This document shows positions 21,242-34,038 of a DNA stretch of 64,000 nt, piece by piece. The notes under the pieces are model-generated. The model had not been told where the DNA came from. It saw only the letters and a program-made list of their open reading frames with translations, and did no database searches. Positions within the stretch are counted from its first letter, which is position 1. The number at the start of each line of letters is the position of its first letter. The position numbers were made by a program, and so were the translations under genes. Location: the NCBI GenBank assembly GCA_025716815.1, contig JAIXMN010000033.1:1-64000 (forward strand). Direction: 5' to 3'. This stretch comes from Dichotomocladium elegans. Lineage: Eukaryota; Mucoromycota; Mucoromycetes; Mucorales; Lichtheimiaceae.

Positions 21242-23260
21242 CGTGCTTTGTGGAGAGGAAGGGGGGGGAAAAAAAAAGAAGGCAAAGCCGAGATAACTTT
21301 CGAGAGAGAGAGAGAGGAGGTGGGAAAGGAAAAAGAAAAGGAAACCGGGAAACGAGGTAAGCTTGGCAAACGGACAATTCACTTTAATTCGTTTACGCCC
21401 ACGGACGCCCACGCGCTTCCCACTGTCATACACCACGGGTCTCCCGCTTTCCCTTCCAACTCACCAAACGTCATCGCAGGCCAAAACGAGAGGAAATGCG
21501 GAGGTCCAATTGCCCGTGCTGACATCGTTGTCCCGGTGCATAAGATGCACTTGCTTGTGACACAGAGGAGAAGAGAATACAGCTGAAGTACGTAGTCGTA
21601 GAGACATAAAATGTACGTTAATGACAAGAATAGCTGTTGTGAAAGTCTGTCGCCCGCCAATGCCCATTCAACTTGGAGGTGGTGTTATTGTGCGTCAACG
21701 TGCTGTCAAATATTCAATTACTGTACCATTCATGCCAAGCACGTATCTGCAGATACAAGCACCATGAAGTCATAATCTTGGTTGCTGAAATGGCAGGCAA
21801 CGACGAAGACGAGTCCCCAGTTGCATTTTAGAGTAGGGGAAGGTGGTACGAGTGTGATAGGGATGACCCGGTTCTGTTATTCAAGAGCCATAGTCTCCCC
21901 CGTCTTCTGTTCGGACCTGCAGCGTATGTAGATCATTGATTGAACGCGCTGAGCACGTTGCTCTGGTTGACCTAATGCAGGAAGCTATTTCGGCGAACAT
22001 ATGTTTCTAGCGCAATGCGTAGGGCTGGTTGGTTATAGTAGTAGGTCACTCTACCTATCGCCATCTTTCTTCTGTTTTTTCATCATGGCAGCTACTTGGA
22101 GACGGACGAATGACCGGAGTCCATATGTGACCAAAAGCTAGGAGGCTATAAAATGGACGTTATGTATATTCGTGCGTGTGTCTGTGCACGACAAGGCATG
22201 AATTTAAATACATGAGGGCTCTCGATGATCGTATTTTTAAATCTAAAATAACCCGGCGTCAAGAACACCAAACTCATGCGCACGCAAGAAACATGTATAT
22301 AAATAAATCTCGATTTAGGGCTGGCCATCCATGTCGCAAAAACGTGGTTTTAGGTGATACAAAGGAGAAAAGGGGCGCCACCCGACGAAGAAGCTCCAAC
22401 CATTGGGCAAGTCAAGAATAGACGTTCAAAAGGGGTGGTCGACAGATTTTCAGGCACTTATACGACAGCCACGAGTACATATGATAGATGCGGGGTCCAC
22501 TACGTTTGATTGTTCTTTGTAAATGTTTTCAAACGACTGGGCCATGTGCCTTAATTTCTTAAGGGAGCAAACGTGCATAAATGGAATGAACCTCAAAGCC
22601 CCATCATTAATCCCTATAATTCCCCCCTTGCACAGCATGCTCCCTTCACAACACATCGAGTCTCCAATAAATCCGCCAGACACACAGACGGGCGATAGTT
22701 GCAGCTAGACAACCTTAAAGGGAGTATTTTATCCCTTTTGTATGTATGAGCCTACTTGCGATATACGCCATACCGTAATTGGCGTTGTTGATTAGAAGGT
22801 TAAAATAGTTGACGTAAATAAACCCTTCGCCGTAGGGCTAACGTGGCAAGTCAAAACTGAAGGAACCGTGCCAAGGTAACCGGTGGGGTTTCTGCTTTCT
22901 GTAATGTACTGCTCAATCAACTAAAAATACAGTCTTTTACTCTTCCAGATATCCAAGGCAACAACCACGTTTTCTCTCCCTGAAAACGCAGGATCTTGCA
23001 TCAATGGAGACCACGTTTTCACATCCATTCATGTAACGAATGCCTATTTTGCATCAGTGCGCTCTTATCCTGACGACATAGGAGACAGGTGAACTGCGCG
23101 AGATTGCTACACAAATTATGAACCTACCACCAGATATCTTCCTAAAGCATCTTAGCCACTTGTCTATGGTTATAAAAAGGGGATCTCTGAAAATGGTTCC
23201 TGTCTTGTTTCCTTTCCTTCTCTCTCGCATTCTCGGAGACGTTACAGTAAAAGTTAAACT
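21242..23260. other. Divergent intergenic region between RAB5 and the C2H2 gene
   Basis: About 2 kb upstream of both flanking genes, so both promoters should lie here. It starts with a purine tract (GGGGGG, A8, GAGAGAGAGAGAG at about 21262-21318) in the likely RAB5 5' leader. Small frames between 21.25 and 22.7 kb are compositionally simple or overlap on opposite strands, and I support none. No RNA gene seen. Confidence 0.5.
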
Positions 23261-24224
23261 ATGCCATTGCCGCCCTCATCCCCGTCCGATCTGGCATGCT
23301 CCCGCACTCTCTCTGTTACTGATGCCTCTGGAAGACAAATCAGCGTACTGAATGATCAGCCTGGTGCTGACAGCAATCCCTCATTGAAAACAGCAGCAGC
23401 AGCAAAAATTACGCGGCGAACGCATTCCACCACCCTTTCTTGTGGCATTAGCCGACGGAAATATCATTGTACTGAGATCGGCTGCAACAAAAGTTTTACA
23501 ACAAGGTATCATCTATTCAACAATCATCGAGTTTCCTAATTAGTTTGATCCCTATAAAGCCAACAAAGGACGTTGGTTAATTACAGTATTAATGATTGCA
23601 ATACTGTACCATAGTGGACATTTGGCACGCCATAGTCGAATTCACACTGGCGAAAAGAATTTCCATTGCCTGTATCCAGGCTGCCCATCGCGTTTCTCTC
23701 GTCAGGACAACATGATGCAGCATTATCGGACACATATGTCGCCTCGATCACGTCGGGGACAACAACGTGCAACTGCTGCCACGACTGTGGGCGCCAAAAC
23801 TAGGGTCCCAATGTTGCCTCCTCCTCCTCCTCCTCCTCCTCCCCCTAGACCGTGCTGTCATGCTTATATTTACACGGATGCATCCGCCGCCGTCCACCAA
23901 CTGCCATTAACCTGCTATCCTGCTGTGCCACCACCGACGCCACAAGCGCCGCCAAGGTTCATGCCCGCGTCAGCAGCAACAACCTTCCGGAATGAATTGC
24001 CTAAACCCCATGTTCTAGAGCCGAGCATTCGGGCACGCGCTTCTTCTGTCTCATCATGTTCATCCACAAGCTCATCACTCTCCTCTCCAATGTTTCTGCC
24101 GCCCCTGAATCAGCCGCAGCCGCAATGTCCGCAGGAGAATCCGCATCATGGCAAGCAAACGAAGAGACAATCAACACCCTCTGATCTGTTGCAGCTTGCC
24201 TATATTGTGAGCACAATCGGCTAA
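23261..24224 (+). CDS. C2H2 zinc-finger regulator, NRG1-like
   Basis: Exons 23261-23505 and 23615-24224 give 284 residues; the 109-nt GT-AG intron falls inside the first finger. Two adjacent C-x4-C-x12-H-x3-H fingers result: YHCTEIGCNKSFTT joined to SGHLARHSRIHTGEKNFHC, then LYPGCPSRFSRQDNMMQHYR. The SGHLARH and RQDNxxQHYRTH helices are those of yeast Nrg1/Nrg2 and related repressors, which bind short C-rich sites and act in glucose or stress repression. The N-terminus has an Ala run (KTAAAAK). After the fingers comes a Pro run of eleven encoded by CTC/CCC repeats at about 23817-23846. The rest is Ser/Pro-rich, as expected for a regulatory tail. Nuclear location is expected. The target is unknown. 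Confidence 0.9.
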
Positions 24225-24794
24225 ACAATGTTTCCAGGACGAAATATTGCGGGAAAGAACAAGAAATCATTCCGCCTCCCGGGCTTGCTGCTAACGTTTT
24301 ACATGTGTGTATGTACCATCTTTCTATTGCACCATATATTCGAATCCAATATGTTCATCAGCGGGCATCCTCCTTCTCTTCCCCTGAAAACCCCTATGCC
24401 AAGACCAGTCGGTGATCACCCAAGTTCATTTATACCCCCCTCCCTCCATCACTTCTTTCTTTGTACATTCTACATCATCTATTTGTTCTTCTTCGTTTTC
24501 CAATATGCTATAGTCAGACAGAATAAGCACATGTATCGTTTATACATAAATGTACGATTCAACAAAAACGGCAACGCATCCAGGAGAACACTCAGAAATA
24601 CAGACTGATGCTCAGCATCAGCAATTTTATCTGCTCCCCCCATGCAGCCCATAAGACCTGCTATCCGAGTAAACAGCAGTGGTAGCATAAAGCATGGAAA
24701 CAACTAAATCTGGGCATTATGCGATTCTTATTTACGATGAATAAATCTATGCTTGTGTTCCTATTTTACAAGATTGACTGCGTCCCCATCTGCC
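24225..24794. other. Convergent intergenic stretch, no gene seen
   Basis: Holds the 3' ends of the C2H2 gene and the La gene. T-rich with several short frames lacking support. Confidence 0.5.
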
Positions 24795-26290
24795 TTAGTC
24801 CTTGCGAGCACGTTTCCCAGAGCGGCTATTGCTCTCGAAGCCAGGTCGTTTTTTGCTACGGAATCCATCACGTTTCTTTCCTCCGCGGCCTTTTCCCTTA
24901 CTCTTGCCCATGAGATATCGTTCGTAATTGCCCCGGGATGCAAACATCGCATCACGGGCATCGACTATTTTTTTTTTCCTTCGTTAAGTCTCTCTTGCCA
25001 TTTCTCCTTTAACGCCTCTGCCCGCCCTCTCTTTCCATATTCACTTTACCATCTGCTAGCATAAAAACGATATCACCGATCTTGTGATCTTCACCTAGGG
25101 ACTCCAAAAATTGTTCGGGCGTTTGATCGCGGAGTTCAATTGCACCAGCGCCTTCCCTGCCGATACCTTGCAAGTGCCCGATCTTGGCCTTTTTACTGAC
25201 GAGTTCCTGCATTCAGTAGATGTGAGTACTGAAATGGAGAAGAAAAAAGTATGTGTCTGCCGATGTCGTACCTTGATGTCTTTGTAAAGCATATCACCTG
25301 CACCCTCGAACTGAATCACATATGTGCACCTCTGGGGGCGGTCCATGTCAGGCGTCTTGAAGGCCACACCTTGGAACTTCTCTCGTGCCTTCATATCAAT
25401 ATATTCTTGTCTGTACACTGATTAATATTGATCTTCGACCGACGTTCGGCTAAGTGACTCACTTTGACATGACCTCGAGCTCTTTGCCTTCGTATTCCAG
25501 CTGTTTAACGATGACTTCTTTGGCAACTTCAGGACTTTCGTATTCAACAAAGACACTACCCTAAAAAAAGGCAAACATCTTGTGCGTTGGTAAAGAGGTC
25601 TCGCCGATTCAACAATGTGTTCTTTACCTTGAAATTTCTCTGCTCATCGGTGCGCATCTTGAGCATGAGGACGCGACCAAACTCCTTAAAGTATTTGATC
25701 AATGCCTGACGGCTTGGCGATTCTGGAGAGACCGGGAACCCTTTCTAAAACGTAAGTCGTTAGAAGGGGGGGGGTTGGAGCTGTTTTCTTCCGTTTCCCA
25801 GCCCTTCTCCCTCAACACATTTGATTCAACACCTACAGCATATATGGATCGCGCATTTTGAGCTGCCATATACTTGCACGAAATTTCCAAACGCTGCTGC
25901 TCGATCTCTTCCTCAGTTTTCTCTTGGACATGGGCTTTGCGTAGCTTAGTTTTATCCTCGTTGATCTCAAAGCGGCCCTCCGACAGCTCTACTGCTCGAA
26001 TGAGGATCTCAACATCGTCCTTGATGAGTTCCTTGAATTGCTTGATCGCCGAGAATTTTTTCAGGCTGACCCCTAAGAATCAAAACGCGTCAAAAACTTC
26101 CCCCCTAATCCGAACTAACCCCACTTTCCCCGTATACCTCCCACCCAAGCAAGAAAAAAAAAAAAAACTAACAGTGATCGGGATCCTGTTCGATCATTTC
26201 CCGGAAAAATTCATTCTTCGCAAGGTTTTCCTTCGAGTAGATCGAGTCCAATTGCTCAAGCACTTTCGATTCCGCGCTGGGTTCTGCCAT
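24795..26290 (-). CDS. LHP1: La-type RNA-binding protein (LHP1/La homologue)
   Basis: Minus-strand gene from ATG 26290 to TAA 24797-24795 with several short introns. The La motif occupies the first 90 residues: VLEQLDSIYSKENLAKNEFF, then an intron in DPDHW, then VSLKKFSAIKQFKELIKDD and VELSEGRFEIN. An RRM follows (SIYAKGFP..., KYFKEFGRVLMLKMRTDEQR, FKGSVFVEYESPEVAKEVI). A second, xRRM-like domain comes next (QRCTYVIQFEGAGDMLYKDI, HKIGDIVFMLADGKVNMERE), and the C-terminus is a basic Gly/Lys/Arg tail (KSKGKGRGGKKRDGFRSKKR). La binds the 3' UUU-OH of RNA polymerase III transcripts such as pre-tRNAs, protecting and folding them in the nucleus; the tail is probably the nuclear localisation and RNA-chaperone region. 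The intron before VSLKK has a T13 tract on the sense strand. Only outer limits are given. Confidence 0.92.
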
Positions 26291-26824
26291 GATAGTGTTC
26301 AACACAACTCCTTCCTCCCGAAAAGATCGAAAAATTCGCCAAATATCCTCTCCAAATTGAAGTCACAGAAATGCACGACCTCCGCGGCGGGACTTCGCAT
26401 TGGGGGAGAGGAAAGTGCTTCTCCTCAGACAAGAAGCTACATTACACTGGCTAAAGAATCAGGAATAAGAGCGTCACATCATAATGAGGGCAGCATCATG
26501 ATCAGCACCCCTTTTTTATTGAACCTATTTTCTGCGTCTTATTCTGGAGGTAACCAGAAATAAAGCTGAATCTTTGTTTTGTCGTTGCGTATGGTTTTCG
26601 AGAAGAGCGGTGATGCTGTTCATATCCTGCCTTTCCCCATAGCAACAGAGAGAGTAAAAGCATGTGGATGGATGTGTTGATACGACGGAATGAAAAAAGA
26701 GCACCATGTCATCCTCTACTATGCAGTTGTTATTGGGTGTATCAGACTATTTTCGTTCACTATTGCTCGTGCTAAACCACCAGGAGATTGTTAGATCTTT
26801 TACTAGACAACCCTTTTAGCATGA
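26291..26824. other. Promoter of the La gene and 3' side of UPF2
   Basis: About 535 bp between two genes on the same strand. No supported exon or repeat. Confidence 0.4.
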
Positions 26825-29800
26825 TTACCTTGGATTCATATACGCACTGCCCCCTCCTCCGCCACCCATGTAGAGTACTCGTTTTCCACGGGCTGTAGAA
26901 CGCTGCTTTGCCCGCGTCTCCTCGGCGGCCTGACGTGAAGCTGCTAACTCACGTTCTTCATAATCAAGTACGAGTTTTTTCAGTTGTCGCTGTTCTTCGC
27001 GCTCAGCGGCTTGCTTAGTAGCCATGTTGATCGCCAAAAGAGAGTCAGAAGGAACTTCCATCGTGCGCGCTTGTTGTCGGTTGCCCTTTTTCGTTAATAA
27101 CGTGAATGCCATCTTGCTTTCCGGCGTATCCTTCTCCTGGGCCGAAGCCGTGCGACGGTCCTGCGTTCCACGGAGGTTCATCGGGATCGGTACATCCAGG
27201 ACCGCGCTCTTCTTCTCGTATTTGCGGGATTCCATGCTTTCAGTAATCATCTGACTAAGCTCTGCAGCAAACGCAGCCTCATCTTGTTGTGAGATAACCG
27301 GTCGATCCTGATGTACGACCACATTATCTTCTTCGTTAGCATTGAAATCGCTATCGACGTTCTACGTAAGAGGTGTTAGCGTACACTATGCGTTATTCAG
27401 ATAACCGAATGCCTACCCCTTCATCGAGTTCTTCCCCTTCATTTTCATTATCGTCAATTTCATCATCATCTGCCTCATCACTTGTTGATTCAGATGCATC
27501 ACTGACTTCGAAGCCATCTTCGTACGCCTTGCCATCAGGACCTGCGCCAAAAAATAACGCCAGTAAGATAACGCATGCCTGAGTTATTCCTATCCAACCT
27601 TGACTCACCTGAGGCCATTACTATTTGCTCCAAAAGTATCTTGTCAAATGCTGCATTTGCTTCCTCGTAACTCGTGAAGATCTGCATCTGTGGCCGGAGC
27701 ATTTCAAAGGTATCGCTGACCATGAAATCAATATCCATTGGTGGCTTCACTTTGGTGAAAATATACATCTATACAAGAGAAAGGCTGAGCCATTGAATAC
27801 GTAATACTAGGATGGGTATAGAAATACCTGGAAAAACGCCAGAAAATCGTCCAGCTTTTTCTTAGACTTTCCTCTATCAAAGCACATACCGCATGTATCG
27901 AGCATCGTGCAGCACAATCGGATTCGGAAAAAGTCGTTCGGTGCGTCTATGCCACAGAAGCGCTCACGGGCCGGGCGTCCATAATCTAACTACAGATAAG
28001 CCTCGAATGATAGAAAAGAATAGAGGAAAGGAAACTGGTTACCGTGACCCAAAGTGACAATGGTATACAAAGTGTCGAATATCAACGGGCTGTCAATCAT
28101 TCGATAATTGTATAACTCGCCAAGATATTTGACAACCGCAATACGTCGCTGGTTATGCTTGAAAATGTTTTGCTAAAAGATCAGGATAGATAACAGTTAA
28201 AAGAATGCACTGTCTTTCTTTCTTCTTTGCCTCTACCTCAAGTCCAACTCGGATCTCCTCTACTATGCTGTCCACGAGTTGGACACCGAAATCAGAATGA
28301 TATCGATTCAAACCGCACGCCAGGATAGCGATCAAGTGAATATTACTGTATTTTATCTTCCAGATCTTCCGGAAGATCTTCAGTATCAATTTGAATATAG
28401 CTGGGTCCTCCCAGTGAAGTTTACGCAACTGTCGGAGAGTCTTGTCAAGAGACTTCTTTGTGAGATCTCCATAAAGCAATTTGCGGATATAAAGCTCCAT
28501 TGGGGATCGCTTCTTCTCCACAGCAACTGTTCGATCCGGCGGGTTAGCCTGATAGTACGCATTCTCGACCATCAGCGCTTGACGGTTATCCAAATGCTGA
28601 ACATTCTTTTTTCTCATCATAATATCCAACTATAAGATAAGCAGTGTTGGTTAAAGCTAAGAGAGAGTCGGCCGATTATCGAACACTTACCATATTGCCC
28701 ATACGAACCGCCGTCTCAGGCGATTTCAGCAGGAACCGGCCGCAAACCTCTAATAGATTGCACACAATATCGATGTTTTGCTGTGTAAAGTCATCCAATG
28801 CCACCTTCAACACATGGAAAATGGTATGTGCTGGAGTAACTTTGAATTTGGTCAGCTCAGACAAGAAACGGATGTTCTAAACATTCATGTTAACCACCTA
28901 GAAACACAGGACGTGAGAGCATCTGGCATTTTTAATCACCTTGACGCGCGACTCTAGTAGATCTTGTGTCTTTTTTCGTTGTAAACCTTTGAATTCATGA
29001 TCCAGCTAGTTGAGAGATGTTAGTGTACATTCAGGCATTATTCTCCAGCCTTCACGCTTCACTTACCGCTGCCAGAATGGTCTCATTAACATCAGGAAAA
29101 TAGCGACCAAGTGTAGCGATCAGGCGAGAGTAATAAGGCAAGAGATCGACGCGTTGTCTTGGCACATTCAGTAGTGCCTGCGATAATCATTAAAGCCCAC
29201 TTCAGAATCCCTTCTCTATGACTTAGTTGTTGTATAGAAACGCACCTTCACGAGTCGTTTTCGAGACGCTTTGGAATTGACATAACAAAATTCCACCGCA
29301 AATGCATCGATCAGATCGCGGTTACCCAAACTCGGTAGGCGAGCAATCAAGGTTTCAAGCTGAGCGAGTTGGCTAGGTTTCGTAGAGGCTTCAGCATCGT
29401 CGTCGTTATCGACGCTTCTAGACAATAAGCTAGATTAGCAAGTCCCGTTGAGAGGATGAACGTCAGCATACATACTCCAGAGCCTTTTCAACCAAATCCG
29501 TCGACTCATTGTCTTCATCATCATTCCCGTCTTCAATTTCAGATACCGGCTCTTCGTTTCCATTCTGAGACGCCTTTTCCACCTCATTTTCTTCAGCTTC
29601 GGTATCTCCACCTTCCGCTTGCTCAGTTCTCTTTGAAGCAGGTGTCTCCAAGAAGATCCCTGGAACAAGAACCTCGAGGTCCGGAAGATCTTCATAGAAT
29701 TTGCGAGCATCCTCATCTTCCCAAATACCGTTGGCAAGAGGCTCCTATGAATGGATAAATAACGATATCATCGCCATGTGACAATCTATTCACAAACCTT

Positions 29801-31301
29801 AGTATCCGCAAATGCATGCGACGCACCAGCGCTCACGATCGAGACGTGTGTGACATTTGCTTCTTCCGGGAGCTCTGGCATCTCCAAATCCAGATTGTCT
29901 GCAAGGCTGTAGATGAGAGTGAGGTGTATGCTTCCTAAATATTTTCAGGGAAGACCAACACACTTACACTTGAGTGTTATTCAGGAGCTTTTCATACGCC
30001 TTGGAGAGCTTCTCGTAGTTCTGCTTGACTTCATCGGAGAGCTCACCACGTGCGAAAAGCATTTCGCGGTTGCGATGTTCAATTTTTCGAACGTATTTGT
30101 GCTCCTTGATAAGATGCTTTCCCACACTGCGGTAATACTCTACAATCAGATCCTTAATAGCCGATCGTTGCTCATTCGTCACATATGTGTTTCCTTCAGT
30201 GCTACCGCCAGCTGTCACCACCTCTCCTTGGCCTTCGCTCTCCTGCCCTTCCTTTTGTTGTGTTGCTGCTCGCTGCTTTCGAGACACAATGCCAAGAATG
30301 GCCTCGCCATGATTTTTCAAAAAGGATGCGGCAAGTGGTAAGCTGTAGTGTTGTTCCATGTCGTCGGCGAACTGGATTCAACCCATCCATTATGATTAAA
30401 GACAGGAACAAGAGCAACCATCTCTGTGCATAAATCCAATTTACCAAACCCTTCAGAACCGCATAAACGAAGTCATCCTGTCCACTGGATCTTCTCTCCG
30501 ATTCCTTGCTACCATCCTTCTTGCGGTTTTTGAGTGAAGAGGAGGTCGATGTACCCGCAAAACCTGCAACGCCATCGCCTTGGTTCTCGACACCTTCAAG
30601 GTTGGTCGACGCCAGCGAGGGCACGCCATCAGACACGTTTCGAAGCACACCAGCGAGCCATAGTTCTACAATGATACGTAGGTATGTCCTTTGTTTCGAA
30701 ATTCGCGCGGTTTCTTCTTTCTCCCTTTGCTCTTGGCTCATCGATGCCAGGTGCTGTCGGGATGGCGCCTGCATTAGCTTCGCGAGGTTGTACGAGAGCA
30801 GAAGCGTGAACGTGTCTGGAAATCGCTGATGTAAGGCCGAAACTACCTGCACCGCGCTTCGTCATGAGCATTCCCTCCAGGACCTATCCATCACACACAC
30901 GCACAATCTCTCGCCTCCAGAGCATGGGCGGCAAAGTTGTGATATTACCTCAACGCATGCTGCAACGTCTGCACTGGATTTGCACTTGAGCATGCCTTCC
31001 AGTACACCACCAACTACTTCAGAAATGTATTTTTCAAGGCTCAGCTTTTTAATGTCGTTCAATAGTTGCTGCTTTGAGTCTGCTGCGAGCGATGCTTTGC
31101 ATTTCTTTATAAATGTCGTGTTCTTTTTGATGTTGCTGTCGAGATTCTTGTTCTGCGTTGGATCTTCAATCGCCCCGGCATCAGCATCGCTGCCTTTTAA
31201 TTTTTCTTGGACCACGAAAACGAAGAAAGATCGGACTCACCGCTTTTCCCTCTCTCCCAGGCAAGCTTATTTGCTTCTCGAAGCTCTAGAATCGCAGGCA
31301 T
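26825..31301 (-). CDS. UPF2: UPF2/NMD2, nonsense-mediated mRNA decay factor
   Basis: Large minus-strand gene with more than ten short introns, from ATG 31301 (MPAILELREANKLAWERGKS) to TAA 26827-26825. The N-terminus and first MIF4G domain read FIKKCKASLAADSKQQLLND, KKLSLEKYISEVVGG and RFPDTFTLLLSYNLAKL. The linker carries an acidic insert (29.4-29.7 kb). The second and third MIF4G domains appear at ARLPSLGNRDLIDAFAVEFC, FLSELTKFKVTPAHTIFHVL, PPDRTVAVEKKRSPMELYIR, KYSNIHLIAILACGLNRYHS and FFRIRLCCTMLDTCGMCFDR. The UPF1-binding tail follows an Asp/Glu-rich block near 27.42-27.54 kb. The protein ends GKRVLYMGGGGGGSAYMNPR. UPF2 bridges UPF1 and UPF3 on terminating mRNPs in the cytoplasm. All expected domains are present in order, so the gene looks intact. 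The start ATG could be slightly upstream. Confidence 0.94.
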
Positions 31302-31458
31302 GGACTGTTTTCAGACGTGCGCTTGGTCAATAAAGTTGGAAGACCAAGGCGCCTGGGCCTGAATTTAAAAGACTTTTAATCTGAGAATTTTTGAGGGTCA
31401 ACTTGCAAACTCGCGGAGAAAGTGCATCATTCATTTATTATTGCCGTGACATGAAATT

Positions 31459-33342
31459 TCATGCAGGCATAGAAAATTTATCGAGACGCACATCTAAATG
31501 ACGGCCACCATAAAGATATCCATTGAATTTTACTATCCACGAGCGTTAGTATTCTTGTAAAAATATACCTAATCTAGCATTCCTCTATTTACCAATAGCA
31601 CGTTCGCAGGTTCCGAATTCCTCAAACCTGACTAGTCCCGATCCTTTGGGATACCCATTTATCATGAGTATTTCCGCACGAACAACAGGGCCGACATGGC
31701 GAAAAAGATCAATCAGGTCTTCCCAGGTCGTTGAGTATGGGAGCTGCGTGAAATGATATCAACGGATGGGTTATTTTCCGTCATATCCAACCTTATCGGT
31801 TATATAACTTACATTATTCACAAATATCTGGTTGGGGCCATGGCTGGGTAGGGAAGCGTCAGGGCCGCCGACGAGACCGATAGAGGAAGGCACAAGCTGC
31901 GCAGGTGGAGGTGGGACGTTTTCATAGGACGATGGCGCGCTCGACCTTAAACGATGATCATTGTGTTCCACAACTGTTGCTCTTGGAGGCTGTGCCGGTG
32001 GTGCGTTCCTTTCCTAATGATATGGTTAAGACGGTAAGCTGGAATAAAAATGGATCTTACTTCGCAGACTTGCAGCTTTCGGTTTCGAAACTCATATCCA
32101 TCAAACATCTCTATAAACCGGTCACATAAGTTCAGAATGATACATATACAAAGCGGTATTCGCATATAGACCAGTCAAGTCTCGGCATGGAAAAAGAAAG
32201 AGGAAGGGTGTGAATGGAAATTAACTATACCAATTGCAGCCGCTGCATCTCGCGGATCATCATAGATGACAAGACCCGATCCCTTTGATCGACGTGTTTC
32301 TGGGTCCATATCAATATCTGTATGCGTCACTCTGCCAGCTTTACGGAATAGATCTTTCAGGTCTTGCCAGCTCGTGGAGAAAGACAGCTATATGATCAAA
32401 GTATGAAATGAGCAAAATCCTTCTGCTTGTCGAATATACGTACTCACATTTCCCACAAAGAGCTTCTGATCTTCAGGTGCATCGCGTGGATCCTTCGGTG
32501 TTTTCGGCTCTACTTCTCGATCCTTCAATTCCAATCAGCGTGAAGTACGCACCTCGAATATTCAATCCATCGTACCTCTCGTACGAATACAGGCCGTCCC
32601 ATAAAGTCGACTCTATTAAGGGTCCGTATTGCACGCTCAGCGTATTCTGAGCGCGAGTATTCAACTACGCTACACAAAAGGTCCGTCGTGTTTAGCGGGG
32701 TCTTGATCAAGGAACTTCAATATAACTTCGCCGAAGCCTTACCCGCATCCTTTAGATTTACCGCTCGGCGTCACCAGCACATCCGCATTCAATACCGTTC
32801 CAGCTGATATGTATAAAGGTGTTTGCAAGTAAGTAATTGCACTTGACTATGCTTCACGAAAGGAAAAAGCAAACGCAAAATAGCGTTTTCCCCTTTTCTC
32901 ATTTTTGCGAGTGCGTATGCGCAGAATTTAGTCTCGAAAACTGACCTTCACTAGCAAAATCCTTGAGATCCTCCCTGCGGCAATCGTAGGATAAATTCCC
33001 TACATAGACTCGCGTGCCTTTATACCGGCGTTTCGGAGATCGCGATCGTCGATGTTGAGAAGAGGATCGTCGACGGCGTCGAGGAGAGGGTGAATGTTGG
33101 CGGTGTTGGCGACGATACGAATCGTCAATATCGTCATGTCGGATGCTGCCACGCTGTCTACTCGTGCTTCTCAATCGCCTTCTTTTGCTGTGAGGAGACA
33201 AAGAACGCTCGTGCGAGCGTGATCGTCGGTGTCGAGGTGAGCACGACCGATCATCAGGCCCCGATTTCTCTCGTGCTTGCGAGATATCTGTAGCACGCTC
33301 CCTTGAAGAGGTAGATGCTCTTGCTAGCGGGGGATCGATCAT
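31459..33342 (-). CDS. SR-type mRNA-binding protein with three RRMs (Gbp2/Hrb1-like)
   Basis: Minus-strand gene from ATG 33342 (MIDPPLARASTSSRERATD) to TGA 31461-31459, several introns. The first roughly 100 residues form an Arg/Ser-rich region (SRSHERSLSPHSKRRRLR, SPSPRRRRRSSSQHRRSRSP). RRM1 begins RVYVGNLSYDCRREDLKDFA with its second half at RSEYAERAIRTLNRVDFMGR. RRM2 begins LSFSTSWQDLKDLFRKAGRV and ends MFDGYEFRNRKLQV. A Pro-rich linker separates RRM3 (IFVNNLPYSTTWEDLIDLFR, KGSGLVRFEEFG..., FNGYLYGGRHLDVRLDKF). The RS region, the three RRMs and their linkers match yeast Gbp2 and Hrb1, which load on nascent mRNA with the TREX complex and act in export surveillance. The gene sits 158 bp upstream of UPF2 in the same direction; that both act on mRNA quality control may be chance. 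The last intron boundary (g|taaattc side) is less certain. Confidence 0.85.
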
Positions 33343-34038
33343 GGTTATTGGGAAACTGGATTGAGTATTATATATATATTCTGGGTTTTTTGTGTAAGTG
33401 AATGCGCGACCAAATCGCGAAAAAGTAATTTTCCACACCTGAGTGCTCACAAAGCGGGCTTGAAGTCAATGCGCCAATGAAATGAGTGCCCACCCCAATT
33501 TTGGCTAAAGAGGCATCATCTACATTGAAACGACTGCACCACAGCTTTGTGGAGTCATCACTTTTTCAAATCTGTCTGCAATTTAACCATTTCCTTCCTG
33601 CCTGTTTGTGAGCTGCGATAACTGTTCGAGTGACTTAGAAGAGCCGACGTCTCTTTTGGCCGAGTCAGATACTGGCGTTACAATCATGTGTATCTTCGCA
33701 CAGCCGTACACTATTTTCCAAAATCTAAAGTCGCACCCCTGCTTGGCAAATCCATTTCTATCAAATTCGTCCTTTTGACCCTTTCTCTTTTATACACTTT
33801 TACAATCTGGAATGAGCAACCTGTTAATCTACAAAGATGGCCAAGGTCATGTTGTTGGTGAAGAAACGTAGTCTCTGCAATCTGTTTGTTTGTTCTCGCA
33901 CTGAATATCTGCGTAGCATATCTTGCACAGATAACTCTGATCTTATTACCACGCACATTCCCAAGCGAAAGGATACAGACATTCGGACGAAAGAAGCGGG
34001 GATCAAGCACAGTTACACAGCGTACACTGACCAAAACA
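33343..34038. other. Intergenic stretch upstream of the RRM gene
   Basis: Contains the promoter of the RRM gene (TATATATATATT near 33369) and the left flank of the decayed mariner element. I could not define the inverted repeat of that element. No supported gene. Confidence 0.4.

Noticed and set aside
23118..23260. Start of the C2H2 gene further upstream at about 23118
   Set aside because: That frame is different from the finger-encoding one and gives no motif. ATG 23261 is in frame with the first finger.
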